Assembly (NCBI RefSeq): GCF_027580225.2
Contig: NC_073342.2
Location: forward strand, 11,156,501-11,220,500
DNA from: Misgurnus anguillicaudatus
Lineage: Eukaryota; Chordata; Actinopteri; Cypriniformes; Cobitidae
Length of the DNA: 64,000 nt
Direction: 5' to 3'
Made by a program: the position numbers and the translations under genes. This document shows, one piece after another, positions 45,502 through 56,480 of this stretch. Position 1 is the first letter of the stretch. Each line of letters opens with the position of its first letter. The notes under the pieces are model-generated. The model made no database searches, was not told the DNA's origin, and saw only the letters and a program-made list of their open reading frames with translations.

Positions 45502-47801
45502 ACTTGACAGGCTAACACAAACTGTCTGACATCAGGACCCATAGAGGGCCACCAGAAACGTTGGCGGACGGCAGCCAACGTTCTCCGAATTCCTGGATGA
45601 CAAACCAACTTGGATTCATGACCCCACCGGATGACCTTAGAGCGTAGTGCGTCCGGAACCCACAACCGCCCCGCTGGACACTCAACTGGCACTTCACCCT
45701 CTCGACCAGCCTGCTCCACTCTCTGTTCGATTCCCCAACGCAGTGAACCCACCACCCGCCCTTCTGGGAGGATGGTTTCATCTCTGGTGGGTTGAGGACC
45801 CTCGAACATACGAGAGAGTGCATCAGGTTTAATATTCTTGGAACCAGGCCGGTACGAGAGGGTAAAGTTAAAACGGTCAAAGAAGAGTGCCCAGCGAGCC
45901 TGGTGAGATGTTAATCTCCTGGCCGAACAGATATATTCTAAATTCTTATGATCCGTCCAGACCAGGAAAGGCTCTGAGGTCCCCTCCAACCAGTGACGCC
46001 ATTCCTCCAGAGCCAACTTGACCGCCAGCAGTTTCCGATTACCTATGTCGTAATTTCGTTCCGCTGGGTTAAGCTTATGTGAGAAATAGGCGCATGGATG
46101 CACCTTACCATCCTTAGAGGACCTCTGAGACAAGACAGCGCCGACCCCGACATCAGAAGCATCAACCTCAACAATAAATTGGCCAGCGGGATCTGGAATA
46201 GAGAGTACAGGAGCAGAGATAAACCGGAGCTTTAAATTATCAAAGGCCTTCTGGGCTGCTTTATTCCAAGCAAACCTGATCTTGGTTGAGGTTAGCGCCG
46301 TAAGTGGATGAGCAACCTGGCTATAGTTACGGATGAATCGCCGATAAAAGTTGCCGAAACCCAGAAACCTTAATAGCTCCTTACAGGATGCGGGGACGGG
46401 CCATTCAGCGACTGCCTTGACCTTGGCGGGATCAGGACGTATCTCACCAGCTGCTATGACGAAACCCAGGAACGAAACCGATTTCTGGTGGAACTCGCAC
46501 TTCTCTGCCTTAACATACAGCTGGTTCTCTAACAGGGTCCTAAGGACTCTGCGAACGTGTTGAGTGTGTTCCTGCATAGAGGGAGAAAAGATGAGAATAT
46601 CATCTAAATACACAAAGACAAACTTATCAATCATGTCTCTCAACATGTCATTAACCAGAGCCTGGAAGACGGACGGAGCGTTGCAAAGACTGAAAGGCAG
46701 AACGCAGTACTCAAAGTGTCCAGTAGGGGTGTTAAAGGCCGTCTTCCATTCATCCCCCTCTCTTATGTGTACCAGATGATAAGCATTGAGCAAATCAAGC
46801 TTGGTAAAGACCTGGGCTCCCTGTAAAAGCTCAAAAGCAGATGACATTAAAGGAAGAGGGTACCGATTCTTAACAGTAACGTCATTTAATCCTCTGTAAT
46901 CAATACAGGGACGCAGAGAGCCATCCTTCTTTTTAACAAAGAAAAACCCCGTCCCTGCTGGTGAGGTGGAGGGTCGGATGAGACCAGCACGAAGGGCATC
47001 ATTAATATATTTGTCCATAGCCTCTCTCTCTGGACCGGATAAAGAATAAAGTCTACCTTTAGGCGGCATCGTGCCTGGGAGGAGATTGATAGCACAATCA
47101 TACGACCGATGGGGAGGCAGGGAAGTGGCCCGGGCTTTACTGAAGACCTGGCTGATGTCGGCATATTCCGCTGGGACTCCGGTCAAATAGGCTGCCGGAA
47201 CCTGCGGAGGAGAAGACACAACAGCAGAAACAGCGGGACCCAAACAAGAAACATGACAAGACTGAGACCAAGACAAAATAACATTTCTCTGCCAATCAGC
47301 GTGAGGATTATGCTGTACAAACCACCCATGCCCTAAAACGATGGGAGACAAAGTGTCCTGGAGTAGGTACAGCACAATCCTCTCACTGTGATTTCCAGAG
47401 ATACTAAGACTTACAGGTGTGGTGCAGTGAGTAATCTGTGCCATCTGCTGGCCACGCAGAGAGAAGACCTTTAGAGGATTCTTGAGAGGAACAATGGAAA
47501 GACCCCAGGAACGAGCCACTTCTTGGTCAATGAAGTTTCCTTCAGCTCTTGTGTCCAGCAAAGCAACCGAAGAATTATCCCGCCCGGCGAAGGATATCGT
47601 AACTGGCATGGTAGTACAGGAGGTAGGGGAGAATTTAGCTGAAGAAGCGCCCATCATAGCTCCCGACTCCAATGATGGGCAGGGTCTCTTTAACGGACAG
47701 TCCTTGGCAATGTGACTAGGCTTGCCACAATATAGACACAATGCGTTACGAAATCGCTGTTCCTTCTCTTGGGCAGATAACCGAAATCTTCCAAGAACCA
47801 C
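45366..47801 (-). CDS. Gypsy 3 zinc knuckle, protease, RT, RNase H (811-codon frame)
   Basis: In order: CCHC knuckle [14 protein letters not shown], protease region [15 protein letters not shown] with [17 protein letters not shown] and [11 protein letters not shown], RNase H with [19 protein letters not shown] and TDHKNLEYI, and the start of the HHCC zinc domain ([11 protein letters not shown]). The protease active site reads Asp-Thr-Arg where Asp-Ser-Gly is usual, a likely inactivating change. The frame shifts at about 45500, before integrase. A full Gag is missing upstream. Confidence 0.88.
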   Translation of the reverse strand: MVLGRFRLSAQEKEQRFRNALCLYCGKPSHIAKDCPLKRPCPSLESGAMMGASSAKFSPTSCTTMPVTISFAGRDNSSVALLDTRAEGNFIDQEVARSWGLSIVPLKNPLKVFSLRGQQMAQITHCTTPVSLSISGNHSERIVLYLLQDTLSPIVLGHGWFVQHNPHADWQRNVILSWSQSCHVSCLGPAVSAVVSSPPQVPAAYLTGVPAEYADISQVFSKARATSLPPHRSYDCAINLLPGTMPPKGRLYSLSGPEREAMDKYINDALRAGLIRPSTSPAGTGFFFVKKKDGSLRPCIDYRGLNDVTVKNRYPLPLMSSAFELLQGAQVFTKLDLLNAYHLVHIREGDEWKTAFNTPTGHFEYCVLPFSLCNAPSVFQALVNDMLRDMIDKFVFVYLDDILIFSPSMQEHTQHVRRVLRTLLENQLYVKAEKCEFHQKSVSFLGFVIAAGEIRPDPAKVKAVAEWPVPASCKELLRFLGFGNFYRRFIRNYSQVAHPLTALTSTKIRFAWNKAAQKAFDNLKLRFISAPVLSIPDPAGQFIVEVDASDVGVGAVLSQRSSKDGKVHPCAYFSHKLNPAERNYDIGNRKLLAVKLALEEWRHWLEGTSEPFLVWTDHKNLEYICSARRLTSHQARWALFFDRFNFTLSYRPGSKNIKPDALSRMFEGPQPTRDETILPEGRVVGSLRWGIEQRVEQAGREGEVPVECPAGRLWVPDALRSKVIRWGHESKLVCHPGIRRTLAAVRQRFWWPSMGPDVRQFVLACQVCAPAERRPIKFLLVVLCLFLSHLVPGPILPLILLPTYQVLKVTL

Positions 47802-47821
47802 GGGTTCAGAATCAGAGGAGG

Positions 47822-48090
47822 AGGTTTTAGATTAAGATCTGGACATCTCTGCAGAAAACACTGCTCTAGGTTGTTGTAGTGATCGACGTTGGACTCGTAG
47901 AGATCGGCGAGCTTCTATACGAAGAGCTAAATCAATGATTGCTTCTAGCGACTCGGGCAGCTCGTGTGTAGAGATCTCGTCCTGGATGCCATCAATCAAG
48001 CCGTCAACAAATCGCGCCCGAAGCGCTTCCTCATTCCACTGACAGGTGGCAGCAAGAGTCTTGAACTGAATAGCATAGAATAGCTGAATA
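47822..48090 (-). pseudogene. Gypsy 3 Gag fragment
   Basis: Reads FKTLAATCQWNEEALRARF, then DGIQDEIST and IDLALRIEARR, matching the second half of Gypsy 1 Gag. A stop (TAA on the - strand, about 47835-47833) separates it from the zinc-knuckle frame. The N-terminal half is gone. Confidence 0.75.
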
Positions 48091-48657
48091 GCAGAGCTGT
48101 GAGTAAAGGAGACAAACAGTTAGTGATGGTAAACAAAGCGCTGAAGCGCAAAAAACTGTTCAGCTCCCTGGAGATGGTAATATCAGAGCTCTGGTGATGA
48201 TGGTAACATTCAGTAGACTCAAGCCCTTCTCAGCAGTGTATATAAACTGAGACTCGAAGTAATCCACTCTCGCTGTAGCGAAGACGATCTTAGTTCATGA
48301 GTTGACTGTGGTAGCATGACGACTGGAAGTCTGTAATCACGAGACAGCAGATAACACAGACTAAAACTTGTGAAATAAACTGAGAACTAGACATAACATG
48401 ACAGGACAAGAGGCGAAATGCATCAGAAGCACAACTAGTACATTCAATGACGGACCCGCAAAGACTGAGGGGAATTACAGAGCTAAATATCAATGCCGAT
48501 TGGGATCAAACAAGCTTCAGGTGGTGATGACGTCAGTGAGGAAATCATAACAAACAAAAACACCTGTGAAAGATGCGCACATGGATAGTGAGACACACAA
48601 CAAACACAGGGAAACAGGAACACAACAGACCGGTCAGACCGAAATCATGACAATACC

Positions 48658-49546
48658 TCTTTAAGTAGTTTTGTGGGAACGGGGTCTAATATACAGGACG
48701 ATGATTTGGATGATGTGACTAGTTTAGAGAGCTCATCTATTGTAGTAGGTTTAAATGAATCAAGATGTTCGTATGGTAATCTGGTGTTAAGTGAACTAAT
48801 GGGTAGAGTGGTGGCTGCCTGGGTAGCTACGATGTTTTCCCTAATAGCCGTAATTTTGTTAGAAAAGAAGTTCATGAAGTCGTTACTATTGTGTTGAAGT
48901 TTACTATTGGTTTCTGTTTGTTCTTTGTTTCTAGTCAGTTTCGCAACTGTGCTAAAGAGGAAACGAGGGTTATTATGATTCTCATTTATAAGCTTGCTAA
49001 GATAGGTAGATCTGGCGGTTTTAATAGCCTGTCTGTAGTGTTTAACACTCTCTTTCCATGCAGCACACCATACCTTTAATTTTGTGCTTCTATAATTTCT
49101 TTCCATTTTTCTAGCTGCCTTTTTAAGGGCTGCGGTGTGATGGTCATACCATGGAGCTGGCGGTTTTTCTTTGATTCTCTTTTTTCGAATGGGAGCAACG
49201 GCATCCAATGTGTTAGTACAGACATTGTTTAGGTTTTCTATTACAATATCTAGATCGTCACAGTTATCTGCTATATGTTTCATTTGGGACAGGTCTGGAA
49301 GAGTGCTAATAAAGCTATCTTTAGTGGTGGAAATTATTGTTCTGGCTAGTTGGTAGCGTGTTGTGGATTGAGTGATCCTGTCTAGAAGTACAGCGTATGA
49401 CACAAGGTAATGGTCAGAAACTGCATCACTCTGAGGTGATATTTCGATGTCATTAATATTGAGTCCGAGTGACAGAATTAAGTCTAATGTGTGCTTACGA
49501 GTATGCGTTGGCCCTGTCATGTTTTGTCTTATATTGAGAGAATTTA
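48658..49546 (-). pseudogene. LINE ORF2 middle part (endonuclease C-terminus and linker)
   Basis: Open from 49546 to 48658: SLNIRQNMTGPTHTRKHTLD and EISPQSDAVSDHYLVSY (end of the APE-type endonuclease; SDH is a catalytic motif), then APWYDHHTAALKKAARKMER and SSCILDPVPTKLLKE before RT. Both ends are insertion points of other elements, and the frame is undamaged between them. Confidence 0.88.
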
Positions 49547-50390
49547 TATGAAGGTATATTTGGTGCAAAACAACTGCACACCTGTGACAGTGTAATTTGT
49601 ATTTGTAGAGATTATCCACACATGTGTATTAGTAAACTTGAAGTCACAGATGAAGATTTGCAAACTTGTAGATTTTTTTTCTTTCCCTCAAATACAACAC
49701 AACAGTTACACATTCACAAATCCTTCAGTACAGCTGCACAAATCCCATTTTACAAATCACAGATTAAGAAACTCTCAAGCTCACATTTTTTGCTACAATT
49801 GCTGCAGTAAATATGGTGCAAAACCTTGAACACCTGCATCAAAGTATGTGAAGTCACACACAAATTTTGTACATTTGCAAATAAGTTTGTGCATCTGTTC
49901 GATGAGAGTTGCATGTTTGTAAAAAAAAAATTCACAAATATTTTTTTATTTTTGAAATATTTTCTAGCACAAACACAAGTACATAAATACAACTGCTTGA
50001 ATCTGCTGCTGCGAGTTTCAAACACTCTTTTTTTGTGTGCTTTCTGTTTTGCACCAAATATCTCGAGATAAATGGTGCAAAAGTGATTTGTATACCTGTT
50101 GGCTATGTTCAGCACTTCCGACCAGGTGGCGCCCCACACTCACTGAAGCAGAGTTTATTAATTACCAGCAATGTTTCAGCAAGGTAAATCGCCTTTATCA
50201 AGGTATTATTTTCACCAAGTGGAGAACAATATAAATGGGAGTGCTAATTATACACAGATGAAGGTAATTACATACAATATTCCAATGATTCATTAGTAAA
50301 CAAAATATAAGTTCCATAAATCTCAAACCATCAATATAAGTAGATTAAAAAATACAAGCAGCAAATACACACATAGGCCTACATATAAAA
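49547..50390 (+). repeat. Left arm of the long inverted repeat
   Basis: Mirrors 53335-54174. Contains repeated (T/G)TTGTGCA- and TTTGCA-like motifs near 49860-49900 and a GCGCCCCACACTCACTGAAGC block. Confidence 0.8.
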
Positions 50391-51218
50391 AAGATACCAA
50401 ATGATGTAAGACCCATTCATTTTTAATATCATAATACCTATAAAAACAACCCAAATCAAAATCTTCTTTTAAACCATGTGTGGCCAATGTTCGCATTTAA
50501 TATACCTAAAAGGCCTCCTGTCTAAGTAAAAATTGGTCCAACTCACCTCAACTTCTAGATGAAAATACCCTCTCAATTCCTATATACAATAATGAAGTTA
50601 TAGGATGATTAAGTTCAACAAAATGCAGTGCTAATGGAAGGTTCATATTTCTGCATATTATTGCACTTTGATGTTTCACGATGCATGTTTTATACTCTCT
50701 ATTTGTTTTCCTACATATGATTTTCAACCATGACAGTGTTAAAGTGGTTTCTGTTGGTATAGATGGAGAAGAGAGGTCCGATCTAACTAATTTATCTCCT
50801 AAATTACATTCACCAATATCCAGTTAGCCTATGTTTACTTTACTGACACAGCAATGTGCCCAGGATGGTAAAATAATTATTTCAATGTATTACTAATAAA
50901 CAACACAAGTCTTGTGCATACTGACGTGGTTTGACATCTATAGTTATTTGATTGTTTTTTTTTTCTGATGTGTTAGAAGTCATATATGTAGAGCAGAGAA
51001 ATAAGACATTTTTTCATGGGGTGCATGCGCTAGAAAAATACATATGGACCTTGGTATTTATAAAATCCTCTGTATGGCCCTGCTCATGACAATAAGAATC
51101 CACTCTCAATAGTGTATTACGAGCTGTAGTTTTTTTAATCGGATCCCTATATAAAAAATTACGAGCTACCCACAAGTCTAAAAAGCTGATTTGATTTGGG
51201 TTAGCATCCAGGGTAAAT

Positions 51219-53233
51219 GTGACCAGTCACGGAAAGTAGGGACACAAGTCGGATCTTGAAAATTTTGAGTAAATTACAGATCCTGAAATTGCAGATTCTA
51301 AGCTTTCCAACGATGTGTAACACATGGAAATCTGATAAGATTTGGAGAAGTTGTGGCCATTTGAAGGTAGGCACTCCAAAATTCTTAATGCTGAGAAAAC
51401 GGCTTTTAAAGCTTGTGCCTTTTCACCCCTCTCAGCTGCTGGGAGGGACAATGGGGCTCATTTACATCTCATTGAGATAAGCCATACCCTCTGTAAAGAT
51501 CCCCCATGTAAATTTTGACCAATACCTTTTACTTTTAATTCACTGTAAAAGTTTGTGGTTAGACCTGGTTTAGGTCTGATTAAAAAAAACGTAAAAATAT
51601 TTTAAGTTTTGACTTATAATGTGCATTTAACGGCTACACATACTTCATACGTGAGCTAAGTCATTAACATCAGTCAATTCAGGCATTATTCAAATTAATA
51701 GCAGATGCTCACATTGTCATCTAAAAGCTCATTGTAGTAATGGGGGCAATCAAAACCAAGTCCTGACCTAACAATAACTTTGGGTTTTGGCAATCGAAAC
51801 CACAGCGCTGAGCTATCTAATAACAATGGGGGTTTAGGCAATCGAAACCTGAGCTAGCTAATAACAATTGCACTAAATGGGGAGGTCTACGTGTACGTGT
51901 ACGTGTTCTTACAATGAACAAAAAACAACAAACTTTAATGTTTATGGAAACTCACCCCATAAGAAACAGAAAACTGTTCTTGCAGATCTTGTTCCCTCCA
52001 ATGAAATAAGTTGTTCGGGCACACCTCTCTTTGTCGGTGTCTTTGTGGATGTTATCATTCCGAAGTTTGCACCGTGATATCAATGATATCAGATTGAGCC
52101 TGTCAGAGTGCTGCTTAAGTAGCCACGCTGTTCCCTTAGGGGGCGGGTCCATAACTAAAGTATCAAAAGCCGCAGCATGTAAATAAACACAGACAATGAC
52201 GCCAACCCCAACCCTCCCCCCTCCCGCTGGACGCTAGAATCTCAGGACAACCTGACCCGTTTTCAACAGCAAAATGTAGTACTGTATATGATATTACACT
52301 TTAATGAAACCAATCGCTCGCTCGTTCCTCCAGCAGCCAATGACTTCATTGAAAATATTGATAGACAAAACATGTAGCCAATTATATAACGTATTCAACA
52401 ATGTCTGTGTGACTTTTTGTGTCTGTGTTAGTCTTCATGTTGTGATGCAAGAACTGACGTCAAAGTATCGCGAGAGCGAGTCGAATTAAACTACTCCATA
52501 AGATTTCTTAAAGAGCTCTCGCGGTACTTTGACGTCATCCGACTGCGGCGCCGCATAAAGTCAGTGACACAGAACTACAGTCAGTCACGTGACTTCACGC
52601 TCGAGCCGAAAGAGAAGACAATGAATAAAATTGTAATTCTTGCTATTTTTGGACCAAACTGTATTCTCGATGCTTTAACACATACTTACTGACCCACTGA
52701 TGTCACATGGACTACTTTGATGATGTTTTTATTACCTTTCTGGACATGGAAACCGTACATAGATTTTAAATGGAGGAGACATAAAGCTCTCGGACTAAAT
52801 CACGTTTAAACATCCTAAACTGTGTTCCAAAGATGAACGGAGGTCTTTTGAGTTTAGAACGACATAAGGGTAAGTCATTACTTACATTATTTTCATTTTT
52901 GGGCAAACTATCTTTATTTCGTAGTCAAGCTGTTCCCTTTGCGGGTGGGGGCGAAAACCAAGCTGCTTATACAGTATGTAAATACACACAGACAATGACG
53001 CCCCCCGCTGCACGCTAGAATCTCCGGAAAAACAAGCCTATTTCAACCGCAAAATGTACGCTTTTAAATATACAAAAACTGCTATCTTAAACATGGAGAG
53101 GCTTCTTCGTGATCTCAACTAACAGATTCTGCAATAAAACGAAAATCACAAATTTTGAAAATAAACACTTTGTTGCTCATTATCTCGAAACTTGCGCTGC
53201 CGACTTGTGTCCCTAGTTTCCGTGACTGGTCAC
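51219..53233. mobile_element. Inverted-repeat element nested in the long-arm element, AAAT-flanked
   Basis: Its ends GTGACCAGTCACGGAAA and TTTCCGTGACTGGTCAC extend inward (AGTAGGGACACAAGTCGG versus CCGACTTGTGTCCCTAG). AAAT occurs directly outside both ends (51215-51218, 53234-53237), a possible 4-bp duplication. Inside, a block with CACACAGACAATGACGCC occurs twice (about 52125-52285 and 52925-53055). No transposase is visible. Confidence 0.68.
52456..52536. repeat. 21-bp stem inverted repeat with two TGACGTCA sites
   Basis: GACGTCAAAGTATCGCGAGAG (52456-52476) is mirrored at 52516-52536 with one change, separated by about 39 bp. Each arm carries the palindrome TGACGTCA, a CREB/ATF-type binding motif. 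Confidence 0.7.
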
Positions 53234-53334
53234 AAATGTTAAGAAACCAGAACAACTGTTTAGATAATAATAAAAACTATTTAGTTGTTCAGTTACCCGA
53301 TTCAAAACGACAGAAATAATCATCCAAATTAGTA

Positions 53335-54174
53335 TATTAGAAGAAAAAGCATGTATCTTACTTAAATGTAGGTCTATGTGTGTATTTGCTGCTTGTATTT
53401 TTTTATCTACTTATATTGATGGTTTGAGATTTATGGAACTTATATTTTGTTTACTAATGAATCATTGGAGTATTGTACGTAATTACCTTCATGTGTGTAT
53501 AATTAGCACTGCCATTTATATTGTTTTTCTCTTGGTGAAAATAATACCTTGATAAAGACGATTTACCTTGCTAAAACATTGCTGGTAATTAATAAACACT
53601 GCTTCAGTGAATGTCGGGCGCCGCCTGGTGGGCAGTGCTGAACAGTGCTCACCATGGCCTGCAGGTATACAAATCACTTTCGCACCATTTATCTCGAGAT
53701 ATTTGGTGCAAAACAGAGAGCACACGAAAAAGAGTGTTTGAAACTTGTAGCAGCAGATTCAAGCAGTTGTATTTATGTATAATTGTGAATTTTTTTTTTT
53801 ACACACATGCAACTCTCATCGCACAGATGCACAAACTGATTTGCGAATGTACAAAATTTGTGTGTGACTTCACATACTTTGATGCAGGTGTTCAGGGTTT
53901 TGCACCATATTTACTGGAGCAATTGTAGCAAAAAACGTGAGCTTGTGAGTTTCTTAATCTGTGATTTGTAAAATGGGATTTGTGCAGCTGCACTGAAGGA
54001 TTTGTGAATGTGTAACTGTTGTGTTGTATTTGAGGGAAAGAAAAAAAATCTACAAGTTTGCAACTTTTCATCTGTGACTTCAAATTTACTGATACACATG
54101 TGTGGATAATCTCTACAAATACAAATTCCATTGTCACAGGTGTGCAGTTGTTTTGCACCAAATATACCTTCATA
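53335..54174 (-). repeat. Right arm of the long inverted repeat
   Basis: Mirrors 49547-50390 with scattered differences and small indels. Confidence 0.8.
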
Positions 54175-54180
54175 AATTTA

Positions 54181-54780
54181 GAACATCCATAAACGCACGT
54201 CCTAATGCATCTTTTGGGTTATCCAAATGGATATTAAAAACACCAACGATAAGAGCTTTATCTACAGTGACTACAAGCTCAGACAGGAGATCTGCTATTT
54301 CTTTAAAGAAATCTGGATGGTGGCCCAGAGGTCTATAGATTGTAGCTAAGGCAAAAGAGAGCTGTTTGTGGTTATGATCAGTTATTTCCATATTTAACAA
54401 CATTAGTTCAAATGATTTAAATTTTAGTTCAGATTTTTGGTTTACTTTAAAAATTGTGTTGTATATTGTAGCTACACCACCCCCTCTCCCCTTTTAATCG
54501 AGGTTTGTGTTTATAGTAATAGTCTTATGTTTATAGTAAAAGTCTAAGTTTTGGTCTGTAATTATTTAATTGACAATAGGTTCTTTATTGGTAAGCGATC
54601 TAATGTTAAGAAGGCAGAATTTTAACATTCAAGGTTCATCTGTTAATGTAATGTTTTCTAATTTTATATTAATCAGATTTGTACCAGATGTAGCACAGAT
54701 ACAGTTGAAATGTGTTGATATTCTGGTAAGATCGACTCGAAGTGCTGGGATATAAGTGATCTTGACATATCACTGCAACT
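54181..54780 (-). pseudogene. LINE ORF2 endonuclease N-terminal part, degenerate
   Basis: The frame 54403-54181 reads LSFALATIYRPLGHHPDFF, DKALIVGVFNIHLDNPKDA and AFMDVL, the APE-type endonuclease motifs (YRP, GDFN-like as GVFN, H-D). Upstream pieces are frameshifted. The change of the usual GDFN to GVFN removes an expected catalytic Asp. Confidence 0.75.
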
Positions 54781-56216
54781 AACTGACAGACGGTTAAGCC
54801 GATCCGTCTGTTTCCTGACCTGGGCCCTGGATAGTCATAATTAAGAATTCTGACTATATCAGAATTAAGACTATTGATCAGATTTCTAGTGAGTATAGCA
54901 CTTCCTTTCGATGAAGGGTGAAGGCCATCTCGGGTTATGAGGAATGGTCTCCCCCAGAAATGCTTCCAATTGTCTATAAACCCTACATTATGCTAAGGGA
55001 ACCATTTTGACATCCAGCCATTGAGAGACACTAATCTACTATGTGTTTCATCTCCCCGGTAGGCGGGGAGGGGACCAGAGCATATTACATTGTCTGACAT
55101 TGTTTTTGCAATTTCCATCTCCTTAATAGTATCTTTGGTGATTTCTGACTGGCGGAGTCTGGTGTCATTCGTGCCGGTGTGAATAACAGTCTTAGAAAAC
55201 TTCCGCTTAGCATTAGCCAGCACTTTAAGTTTTGATCTAATGTCAGATGTTCTGGCTCCCGGCATACAGTCGACTATGGTGTTTGGTGCCTCCATGTTAG
55301 TGTTTCTGAGTATAGAATCTCCAATGACCAGGGCACTTTTAACAGGTGTCAGAGCTGGTGTACTCCTTAGGGGATCGAATCTGTTAGAAATTACCGTATG
55401 AGTCTTAGAAGGACGCTGTATATGACTATGCCGCCTGACGGTCACCCAGTTAGTCCGCCGACTTGACTCTGATGTCGGAACCGAGCCATGTGTATTTTGA
55501 TAAACACTATGCACGCTCGATACAGTATTTGTAATATTTAGATTAGCATCTGATGTCGGAACCGAGCCATTAGTCTTTTCGCTCAATACATTATGTGCAA
55601 CAGAAACATTAGCGGTTTTGCTATCCTCAACTAGCGTTTGGATGTGCGATTCTAGTTCAGCAACCTTCTCAGTCAACCTTACTACTTCAATACACTTAGT
55701 GCATGTAAACCCCTCTATGCTAATGGCAGAAGCTAAACTATACATATGGCAAGTAGTACATGTTACAATAACAAGCGGAGTCTTACCGCTTTCATGCTGG
55801 GCGACAGCGTCTTTGTTTACCCGAATGCGGTCTGCGGAGCTGCATCGCGTGGGGTGCTCGGTTGTGGCACGCCTCGGTTGCCTGCGAACGTCTGGGACCA
55901 GGGTGATGTGGGGCATGCTGAATCTGCGAAGGCCGGGCAGTGGCTCCTCCACAGCTTCCCGATCGTTTTCATGCTGGGCGATGGAGTCTCCGTTCACGAG
56001 CCGTGAAGCTGCATCGCGTGGGATGATCGTTTGTTGCATTCCTCGTCGCTTGTGGACGTCTGGAGTCAGGGTGAAGTGGGCGCTGTACCTCGCATTGGAT
56101 CTGCTAAAACCGGGTATTAACTCCTCCACAGCTTCCCGCTCAGGTGAGGACAGGTCAGAAAAGCATATATCAGATGAATCCGGATTAGATCGGAAAATGC
56201 TAGCTTCAGCCGGCAC
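54780..56216 (-). pseudogene. LINE ORF1 with zinc-like cysteines, coiled coil and SGNH hydrolase
   Basis: Open from ATG 56216 to 54993 (407 residues). It has a low-complexity N-terminus, a CTTC...CTKC cysteine pair (residues about 150-175), a short coiled coil (VRLTEKVAELESHIQTLVED), then an SGNH/GDSL-type hydrolase: ALVIGDSILRN (nucleophile block) and HTGTNDTRL (GxND block). A TAG at 54995-54993 interrupts; the same frame continues to ITRDGLHPSSKGSA (the Asp/His block of SGNH enzymes). The ORF was therefore longer and is now truncated just before its last catalytic motif. Such esterase ORF1 proteins occur in CR1/L2 LINEs and are thought to help RNA or membrane binding. Confidence 0.85.
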
Positions 56217-56480
56217 CGTTTGTTGATGCTAGCGGGCTATATGCTAACACTGGGTGTTTATTGGTGATAAATAGTTTCACGTGGTAGTACTGCTCAATAA
56301 TCGTCACGGTAAAGTATTCCTAGGAAAAACTAATAAGTTATATTATATAAATAGGAATAAGATAGTAAAAAAAAGGATTTTAGATGATGAACTCGACGGA
56401 GCTCCGATGCACGGTCTGTTCAGCTGTTCAGCGTGACGTCGTAACTTCCGCTTCACAGAGAATCTGAGCCTGGCCGGCGT

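Larger units (their letters stand above)
44009..48652 (-). mobile_element. Ty3/Gypsy chromodomain retrotransposon 3, 5'-deleted, inside the LINE
   Basis: The left LTR (44009-44591) starts TGTAAGGAACGG and ends AATCATGACA. The right LTR is partial (about 48325-48652). The 5-bp duplication ATACC lies at 44004-44008 and 48653-48657. Gag lacks its N-terminal half, and about 230 bp of unrelated sequence (48090-48325) replaces it and the start of the 5' LTR. Pol is largely open but has an integrase deletion. Confidence 0.9.
49547..54174. mobile_element. Long-inverted-repeat element with 6-bp TSD, superfamily unclear
   Basis: Its ends TATGAAGGTATATTTGG and CCAAATATACCTTCATA continue as inverted arms of about 0.84 kb (49547 to about 50390, and about 53335 to 54174). 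AATTTA is duplicated at 49541-49546 and 54175-54180. The insertion point is certain because it cuts the LINE endonuclease frame, which closes perfectly when one AATTTA is removed. No transposase is found. The interior holds a second inverted-repeat element. A 6-bp duplication with long arms does not fit hAT, Harbinger, Tc1 or piggyBac. Confidence 0.8.
42480..56480 (-). mobile_element. L2/CR1-like LINE, near full length, interrupted by two large insertions
   Basis: - strand order: 5' region (about 56480), ORF1 with SGNH-hydrolase (56216 to about 54780), endonuclease (54700-54181 and 49546 onward), linker, reverse transcriptase (48658, then 43990-42720), short 3' region. Gypsy 3 (duplication ATACC) and an inverted-repeat element (duplication AATTTA) interrupt it. 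With one copy of each duplication removed, the codons on both sides join in frame. Its own DNA is about 4.7 kb, close to full length for this group. The outer ends are approximate, as no flanking duplication was found. Confidence 0.85.
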
